Origin: Alitta virens
Lineage: Eukaryota > Annelida > Polychaeta > Phyllodocida > Nereididae
Assembly: GCA_932294295.1 (NCBI GenBank)
Contig: OW028584.1
Span: 20,119,638 to 20,183,637, forward strand
Direction: 5' to 3'
Length of the DNA: 64,000 nucleotides
The translations under genes were made by a program, and so were the position numbers. The notes beneath the pieces are model-generated. The model saw nothing but the letters and a program-made list of their open reading frames with translations. It was not told the DNA's origin and did not search any database. Below, in pieces: positions 56,809 through 64,000 of the stretch. Within the stretch, counting starts at the first letter, position 1. Each line of letters begins with the position of its first letter.

Positions 56809-58002
56809 AGCAAATCAGTTATTTACCCCATAGGTTGAGTAATAAGTATTGCATGTACATTAATTGATTTATTTTCTCAGGTGGAAATCATCCAATCCAG
56901 CTTATGCCCAAAATGTGTTACAAATTTGATATAAAACCATGGATCATAATCAGGCCCCTGACCAATGCCTTTATTCGGTCAAGTCAAGCCCTTAAAATTA
57001 AGTTTACCATTGAAAATCTGAAATAATTTTAATATCGTGGTCTTATGTGGGAAATATTGTCATCAGTTTGTGGGGCCTATGCAGCAAATTGATCTTCCAA
57101 TTGAGAAGGTCTTAATTGTTCAACTTTTGTTAATTTGTGATAACAGTTTGGCCCAGCGAAATTGCATTAAATCGAGTATGGCTAAGCAATGGGAGGTATT
57201 AAGTGTGAGGTTCTATGCCGTTAGGAAATCTTTTATATATCGCCATTAATCTTGAGACATACACCGTAGTTCTCTTATTCTCAGAAAGTAATCTACAGGA
57301 AACCTTTATAATCTAGCGTATTACACATCCACGAAGAATGCAGACTTAAACGTCGGGGAAAGAAAAAAAAGCATCTCGCTAGCTGAGATAACTGTTGTGT
57401 TTCGTGACACCAGGAGCAAAGGTTTTCAAAATTATGTTCCGAAAACAACCTCCCTGATGCACAGGACAGATAAGTGGAGCTTGTTTTGAACACACTTAAT
57501 GCAGATTATCAACAGGGATCTCCTTAGATTGATAGGAGAGAGTTTTTGTAATGCGAAAATGTGCTGGGTCAAACCTGGATGCCAGTAGCTGAATAGCTGT
57601 ACATGTGTTTACAGGTATAGGCCAACCTCATACAAATTTATAATGCTCTTGATTATACAAACCACAATTAAAATCTTTTATAAATTTAAGAAAAAACTAT
57701 CAGTTGTGTAGGAATATATCATGGCTGTCTAACCCTCTAGATATTGAACTTTTGAGATGTGTAGGAAATAGACAGCACCATGGAATAATAATAAATTCAA
57801 AATATTTGTGATTTTCCTAAACTTATCCCCCAAAAATCGTAATATAATGATAAAGCCTTTAATTTAATAGGTACACACAATAAAAGCAATTATCTACAGT
57901 TGGTTTCGAAACTTCGGCCTTAATTTTTAGGTAGGCCTAGGTTAAATTCTTATCAGTGGGATGGCTTTAAAGGCGGTTTCCACATAACTGCTTTCTCTTG
58001 AA
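56809..58002. other. Unassigned AT-rich DNA
   Basis: Frames at 57037-57249 and 57293-57493 look random. No repeats recognised. Confidence 0.5.
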
Positions 58003-58234
58003 GGGGGGGGGGGGGGGGGGGCTACTTTGTCTGCATAATGACTTTTCCTCATCACATCACGTGATGCCAAACTATTTATATAGAAAAACCTGTACTGATA
58101 TGTAATATGAGGTGTAAAACTGTTTAACATAACAAATGTTAAAAAAAAGTGCGTAGAAAAAAGGTAAGACTAGTCTCATTTGTGAATTTCAGGGGGGGGG
58201 GGGGGGTTATAAATGCATTGATTATCCCCCCGGG
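58003..58234. repeat. Two poly-G runs (19 and 15 G) and CCCCCCGGGG
   Basis: G19 at 58003-58021, G15 at 58192-58206, then atccccccggggatcc at about 58225 and a further GGGGGG at about 58248. Such runs are unstable and may be miscounted in assembly. Confidence 0.9.
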
Positions 58235-58579
58235 GATCCCAAAAAGTGGGGGGTATATATCCCTGTATCGATGCCCATGCTTACTAGTATAATAAATCAA
58301 AATGTTTATTGTTTATTTACCACTTAATAATAATAATGATAAACTAGTATACATGCTCTTTCATTGATTGAGATTTGTACAGACTAATGAACAGAATCTA
58401 AGCCAAGATCTCTGCATTTCATTTGTTTGTTTGTCTGTCTGACTAGCTGTTGCACTGTCTGTCTGTTTACCTGGTGGACTGCCTGTAGCATAGAATGCTT
58501 AAATATGCAACTTGCCATCTCTTGAACAATATTAAATGATGTATAAGGATGGGCCCTGTAATGCACATGAAGCTTCTTA

Positions 58580-58990
58580 AGCTTGTCAAATTCTTATTAC
58601 ATTCCCAAGAACAATTTCAAGTGAAAAGCTTATTAATTATCCAAGGTGCTGGCTGCATGACGTCACAGAGTTTTTCACACTGCATTCAATGATTGTGATG
58701 TCATCAAGGACTCGTTCTGACAATCTTGTTGCTATTAATAGCTTTACCTGCGTAATATTCGAGCACTGAAATCAGAAATGGCTGCTGGGACATTTAAACA
58801 AAAGAAACAGCTGCCAGCATGCCGAGCAACTTTCCCATGATAAAATTCAATGCTTCTCCAGATCTTTGCACTGGTTTGTCAGACATGCAGGCAGTTTTGA
58901 GAAATGGTAAAAACAACACATTTAGATGAGCCAATTTCAGAGTGCTCAGAAAATGTAGAATTTGCGTGTCTCCTGATAAGCCAGTTAGAT
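58580..58990. promoter_or_regulatory. Motif-dense unique block (candidate enhancer)
   Basis: GATGACGTCACAG-like half (catgacgtcacag, about 58657), tgatgtcatcaa (about 58696), gctattaatagc palindrome, and ccagcatgccgagcaac. No coding similarity. Confidence 0.25.
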
Positions 58991-59084
58991 ACAAACTTCT
59001 AAAGAGAATTTAAATTTACTCTGCCATGATTAATAAATTTATCACGCTAGTGGCGAAACGAAAGAAGACGAGATTATATGAGAT

Positions 59085-59215
59085 CAAAGACCAGATGGCA
59101 GACGCAAAGATGCAAAGGCTTGGAGTCCACATCATTTACGAATTTTACTTGACACAGCATAGACACATAGTACAAAGTACCGCCAGTTTAACATCACAGG
59201 TAAACCCTTCCAGCT
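59085..59215 (-). mobile_element. SINE-P fragment
   Basis: accagatggcagacgcaaag, ggcttggagtccacatca, cttgacacagcatagacac and agtttaacatcacagg follow the SINE-P order on the minus strand, diverged. Confidence 0.65.
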
Positions 59216-60640
59216 CAAATTACTAAAACGTGAAGACCTAGAGGCCTAGTTTAAGTGTAAAACTCTTTTTCCCTTTTCAGTGTACAGTGATGGACATCAT
59301 CTTTGACACGATCGCACGAAATCGTGACGTTAGTCGGAAAGCGATATTCCTTGGATTTTTGGCTTTTAGGTCGAAGCACTGAAGCCTTAAATGCAACATT
59401 TGAATTTGATGGCCATTTTCTATTGGCTTTGGAAACCTTTTGGGGCCTTTGGATTTGAATCCCTTTGAAAAGAAGCCAGTGTGTCATGCCAACCCACCTG
59501 CGTCTACACATTTCCAACCTTTTTTTGTGCAATTTTTGGCTATATTCGCATACAGCCATGAAAAAGAGTGACATAAAAAAATCAGCACTTAAAATAGAGT
59601 AGCCTATAAAACTGGAGCCCAGTGTTGTTATCCTAAATGCAGTGTGACGTTTTTCCTTGTACTTTTTCGTGCTATTTCACAAAGCTATTTGGCACGAAGC
59701 ACTGATCTATGGAGTCCTTTTTAAAATAGCCAAGAGAAACCCTTACAGTTCTTCTTTTATTAAAAATTCTTTCTTGTTACATCGTAGTATTTTAAATCTG
59801 TCTCTTTCGTGTTTTCCCATCTTTTTTGGTATCTATATTTAGAGAAGTTTAACAAAAATATGAAAGTACTAGATGCAATATACTCAATGCCATAAGAAAG
59901 TCTTCGAAATCATTTCCAGAGAATTATCATTAACGTCAACAGAACAGAGCATAATCACGTTAATTAAATTTTCTCAAGCATTAAATTATTTACAAATTTA
60001 TGCAACTAATAAGCAATTTCTCTTTAGGGAGTCAATAATCCTATTTGATAGCCAATTGAAGTTTGGTAATTGATACAAGAATTCATATCAGTGGAGTTTT
60101 TAATAATGTAGAAAATGTCCAAAAAAAATGTTTTTTTTGTTAAAAAGTGGGGGGGGGGCACCACTGGCAAACAAACTTTGTCAATATTGTGAGCAAAATC
60201 AATCTATTATCAGAATCCAAAACATCAACAGACAAGCACTCAATCTATGTCAACGAAACCAATCACACTGAAGCCTACTCTCAAACAACAAAAGCTTGCA
60301 GAAACAGCATAACATGTAATGTGTATGAACGCATGAATACCGTTCACAGCGTTTCATGCCAAAAGGTAATCCGCAATCACTTATCAATAAAGTATGGATT
60401 AGTCATTTGGGAGCCATTCCATACTATCAAATAGGGCCATTAGGTTATCAGAAAGGTATACATGCGCCTAAATGGGTCAGGAAAGTAGTACCTGTTACAG
60501 AGAGTGGAGTAACACTTGATGACCTGTGTAAAATGGCTTCAGCACACACCTTGGTGTTTTTTGTTGGTGAGTTTTCATAACATAACGTTTTTTCTCTTAG
60601 CTAATATCCAAACATTTCCACCTAACACCCTGTTTCCTTT
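59216..60640. other. Unassigned DNA with GC-richer core 59280-59540
   Basis: The core has gacacgatcgcacgaaatcgtgacg (inverted CACGAT words) and aacccacctgcg, a possible regulatory block. The 107-codon minus-strand frame at 59251-59574 is unrecognised. 60137-60159 holds TTTTTTTT and GGGGGGGG runs. Confidence 0.35.
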
Positions 60641-60770
60641 TATAACAGGAAGGCGGCATGGGGGCTAATGGCCATTTTGTGGACCACTTAGATCCTTTAT
60701 TGCAGCCCGGGTTGATAAAACATGTAATTATGCAGATCCATTACAGGCCGTTGCCTTTTACAGGTATGGT
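60641..60770. promoter_or_regulatory. Short motif-dense block (weak candidate)
   Basis: ggcggcatgggggctaatgg and tgtaattatgcagatccatt (homeodomain/POU-like) in unique sequence. 60764-60783 has two ttttacaggtatg copies. Confidence 0.2.
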
Positions 60771-61170
60771 TTTTACAGGTATGACAATCTAGCACTTCTA
60801 CTGGTAATGACGCTGACAGATTACTAATATAAAATGTGATCCCTCCATATGGAAATGACAGAGACTATGAACCTGAACCAATACTGCGGCCACCTCAGTT
60901 CTGAAGCAGTCCGGTAAAGAGATGGACTTTATAGTGGAGTTATGTAGAACCTTGGTGACATGCTGGGTCGGACCCGGTTGGACGTTAGTTCCACGTTGAA
61001 CCGACAATGTCAACGCGGCTACAACGTAAAACCTAGGAATATTCTCTGAATATTTCATGCTAAAACTGATATTTGGCATGTTACCTTGCAATGGCATGTT
61101 GATTGGGCTACAGTTTGTGGTTTAATACTGGGGTTACCCCTAAAGTGACATAATTATGTTCCTTATTGAG
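60771..61170. other. Unassigned DNA
   Basis: The 99-codon minus-strand frame at 60798-61097 is unrecognised; no repeat seen. Confidence 0.45.
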
Positions 61171-61450
61171 GATGTTATAGTCTAGTGGCAAAGAGTTTGA
61201 CTACAAATCAGAGGTTGCGGGTTCGAAACCCCACCATGGCATAGGAGAGTTGCAGATCTTCCTGCAACCATTGCCTCACCCCACCCAGGAGCAATGAGTG
61301 AATAGGCAATAGGTATCCACAGTGATTGTGCTGGCTGGTGTGCACTCCAACCTGTGGTTAACCCCTGTTCAGTGTTCAAGGCTTAATGCCGCGAATGGAG
61401 TTGAGAAAGACTCTGGATTGGTCAGCCATTGGTGTAATTGTAATAGGGCA
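61171..61450 (+). mobile_element. Full-length SINE-V
   Basis: Head TTATAGTCTAGTGGCAAAGA (A-box region) and GGGTTCGAAACCCC (B box). The body is cctgcaaccattgcctcacc, then gagcaatgagtgaataggca. The tail is ggagttgagaaagactctgg. Compare 42375 (minus) and the tail at 41520. Confidence 0.85.
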
Positions 61451-61539
61451 GCAGAATATGTTCATTTCTTCGTTGTGATTTAATGCCAGACTCCAAAACT
61501 CTAAATCAGTAACATCCTTAAATAAGAGTGAGCTCATAG

Positions 61540-61803
61540 AACTTGAGGCAAGGGCTGCACTTTCCGTATCTATCTATCTATCTGTCTATCTGTCTTATCT
61601 GTCTATCTGTCTATCTGTCTATCTGTCTATCTGTCTATCTGTCTATCTATCTACCTTCCTATCTATCTATCGATCTATCTGTCTGTCTATCTATCTATCT
61701 AAGTATCTATCTACCTATATATCTATATATCTATCTATCTATCTATCTATAGATCTATCTACCTATCTATTTATCTACCTATCTATCTATCTATCTATCT
61801 ATC
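61540..61803 (+). repeat. ATCT/GTCT microsatellite with SINE-T 3' tip
   Basis: Begins with ggcaagggctgcactttcc, the SINE-T end, then about 235 bp of ATCT, GTCT and ACCT units. Confidence 0.95.
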
Positions 61804-61894
61804 AGGAAGACTCGCAGACTGTCAGAGACGGACAATTTTATTAATGGTTTTCAAAGAGCCATAAAAGCTAATAATACAAAGTTGGTCAGTTCAT

Positions 61895-61968
61895 ATACAC
61901 TAATGGACTTTAAAAACGCATCGGTAAAACATGTTGTACAAACCCGTTTTTAAAGTCCATTAGTGTAT
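61895..61968. repeat. 74-bp palindrome with perfect 24-bp stem
   Basis: 61895-61918 (ATACACTAATGGACTTTAAA then AACG) is the exact reverse complement of 61945-61968; the 26-bp spacer is unpaired. Could be a tiny MITE. Confidence 0.9.
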
Positions 61969-62771
61969 TTTTCTTGAATTGAACAGAAACCAATATAGGT
62001 GCAGTCACTAATGAGTCATGACAGTCTGCACAAACATGACAAGCAACAACATTTCCAATACATTTCCCACATAGTATATCTGCAATTTTATGGTGAGCAA
62101 ATTTCTTTACGACAAAATATGGGATTTATTTTGTGTTCCGTCACAGGGCAACTCAATTCAAAATGGATTCGAATCAGTCTGAATGTCTAAAAGCATTTGA
62201 TTGTGCTATCCAAAAAGGCCAATTGAGCTTTTAGAGTTATTTTCAATGTGTACACAAACATATCAAAGCGCAAGTCAACGGTTGAAAAATTCTGAACAAG
62301 AGGCGATGATGTAAAACTGCACTCTGCCATAAACTGAAAAGGGTAAAAAATGCCTAGAAATCAATGTTGTGGATGCTTAATGGATAAACGATGCAACGCT
62401 GGGTTGGAATGTTTTATGACCAGAACTGCAGTTGACTGGTGTGAAATTTAATTTGGTGTGAATTCATAGTGAATTCATAGGGTGGCGATGGTTTCATTCA
62501 GCTAACCAAAACAATGTTCCTGAGCATTCACCCCAATGCCTTTGCTGAATTAGTCCCCAGTGGCAACCGACATGAAGACAATCTCACCAATAAAGCCAGT
62601 TCAAAATAAAGACCATAAACCTAATATTGATGAAACTAGAATTTACTCAGATTTTTACAAAATGGCCGACAGGTATATGTATAGCAATTTTGATCACACT
62701 CTATAATGCAGACGACATGATGAGATGGTGAGACCGCATAAGGGGATTATATGACATCATCAAATTGACAC
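61969..62771. other. Unassigned DNA
   Basis: gaattcatagtgaattcata at 62460 is a short direct repeat. 62718-62745 (catgatgagatggtgagac) may be a SINE-P trace. Confidence 0.45.
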
Positions 62772-62934
62772 TGTTGTTTGTTGTTGTTGTTGTTGTTGTT
62801 TTATGTTGTTGGTTGTTGTTGTTGTTATTGGTTGGTTGTTGTTGGTTGTTGTTGTTGTTGTTGTGTTTGTTGTTGTTGTTGCTTGTTGCATGTTGGTTGT
62901 TGTTGTCATTTTTATTGCTGTTGCTGTTGTTGTT
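62772..62934. repeat. (GTT)n trinucleotide array
   Basis: About 160 bp of TTG/GTT with GGTT and GCTT interruptions. Confidence 0.95.
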
Positions 62935-63524
62935 TTATCTTCACATATAATCATAACTATAACCTGACAGTTTAAACAAGTTTTGGCTTAAAGGATTTAG
63001 ATTTATTTAAGGTTAAGCTCTCTTAAATTCAGCCTAAACTGTCATTTACAGAACTTCAGTATTTCATTTCATTTGGAGAGCTACTCATTTATTGACTTGA
63101 AAGTTTAAATCTAAAGGTGCCTTAAATTTTTAATACTTTCAAGTTTGAATAAATACAGACGTTCGTGTGTTTACGGATTCCATGGTAACACCACGCATGC
63201 GTGAAAAATTGTAAATAAAGTGTAACAGCTACATAAAAAAAGAGAAAAGAAAAAACATAAACAAGGAATAAAAAAATGCTAGTTTGTTATGCAACAATCA
63301 ATATATTAGGCAATGCAGAACAAAGATTTTAAGAGCTCAAGATCAACTTAACCGCAATATAGTAATGAAACTAAGCAAGCAGTCTTATATAAACATAATT
63401 AATAATTCATTAAAAACTAAGCTAGTGCTCTTAATAGGCCAATAATAATAAATATAATTCATGGAGTATAGGGCAATCGATAAATTTAATTGTTCAACGG
63501 CCCAGAAATACAACTAATGTATAT
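62935..63524. other. Unassigned AT-rich DNA
   Basis: Nothing recognised apart from A-rich tracts near 63230-63270. Confidence 0.5.
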
Positions 63525-63707
63525 TACAGTTGTACCCAAAATTATGATCACCCATCTAATAAGCTGGTCCAACATTAACTAGCCAACTGTGCCAACTCCG
63601 CGCCAATGTTGGATCAATATGGGAAGCATTAGAGTACTTTTGACATATACAAAGCATCATGATCGCAACATTGAGGTGGTCTAAATATTGGGTGTTCACC
63701 TGTTGTA
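63525..63707. mobile_element. ATTAAGACC-type (pogo-like) MITE, 183 bp
   Basis: Ends TACAGTTGTACCCAAAATTA and ttgggtgttcacctgttgTA are imperfect inverse repeats. Inner words ttatgatcacc and gaggtggtctaaat. Confidence 0.6.
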
Positions 63708-63849
63708 TTTTAATTTACAGAAGTTATCGCTAACAGCATTTATAAAACAAAACATATCTGATAATATTAATCTTTCTGTCTCTCTAACCTGTTGTCTTTA
63801 TCCCATTTGTCAAGTTATCTGTCTTTATGTCAGTTTGAGTAAGGCCTAT

Positions 63850-64000
63850 ATTCAGCTTATATGACCAGCTACCAGAGGCAGACGTAATGATGAGATGATA
63901 AGGCTTGGAGTCCACGCCATTTTACACAGGCACCAATTAAATGCCTCGTGCAATCGACAATTCAACATCCAGCTGTGATGTAGCTCATGAAGAGTGTCCG
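63850..64000 (-). mobile_element. SINE-P, cut by window end
   Basis: Begins ttcagcttatatgaccagct, accagaggcagacgtaatga, ggcttggagtccacgcc, then ctgtgatgtagctcatgaag. The tRNA head lies beyond the window. Confidence 0.8.

Overview
The window reads as non-coding metazoan nuclear DNA, probably from a marine or other invertebrate. This rests on AT-rich spacer DNA, dense tetra- and pentanucleotide microsatellites, several tRNA-derived SINE families, many short terminal-inverted-repeat elements (MITEs), and no operons or long open reading frames. I cannot name the species. No confident protein-coding gene or functional tRNA/rRNA gene was found. Nearly every open frame of 60 codons or more is a microsatellite or chance AT-rich frame. 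Blocks of more complex, GC-richer sequence with dense transcription-factor-like motifs (about 3.7, 7.5, 17.9, 32.4, 34.8, 36.2, 41.9, 44.7, 46.5, 50.6, 53.2, 54.8, 58.8, 59.4 and 60.7 kb) suggest an intron or gene desert around a regulated gene. That is an impression that only cross-species alignment can test.

Layout. 0-9 kb: GGTY and ATCT arrays, one intact SINE with a perfect 14-bp target duplication (2704-2888), GATA and CTAGACTGGG arrays, two weak candidate exons, and an inverted pair of SINE tails. 9-20 kb: mostly unique AT-rich DNA, a 3-copy 70-bp tandem repeat, a ~1-kb GATAAG/GATGAG array and mirrored pentanucleotide arrays. 20-30 kb: a CACTA-type MITE, back-to-back SINEs, a palindromic MITE carrying two CRE and two CCAAT motifs, a 17-bp minisatellite, and a 2.1-kb satellite of 153-bp units. 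30-43 kb: a TATA/CCAAT promoter-like block, a SINE inserted in a SINE, a candidate nuclear-receptor element, and the 3' end of a LINE. 43-52 kb: a MITE nested in a pogo-like MITE, a 510-bp element with Transib/RSS-like ends, and four of five copies of a near-perfect full-length palindromic MITE. 52-64 kb: GC-rich blocks, a 337-bp pure purine tract, a second interrupted CACTA-type element, poly-G runs, more SINEs, and a 74-bp perfect-stem palindrome.

The most notable structure is the satellite at 26949-29080. Its unit is a 5'-truncated copy of the same tRNA-derived SINE that sits complete at 2704, so the window shows a SINE and a tandem array made from it. Each array unit keeps the tRNA B box and lacks the A box. 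The next most notable are the MITE families defined here by comparing copies: the TACATGGCCAA full palindrome (5 copies), ATTAAGACC pogo-like elements (6 or more), the CACTA-type element (2), an AAAAACGG-ended element (2) and the single CACTGTGG-ended element.
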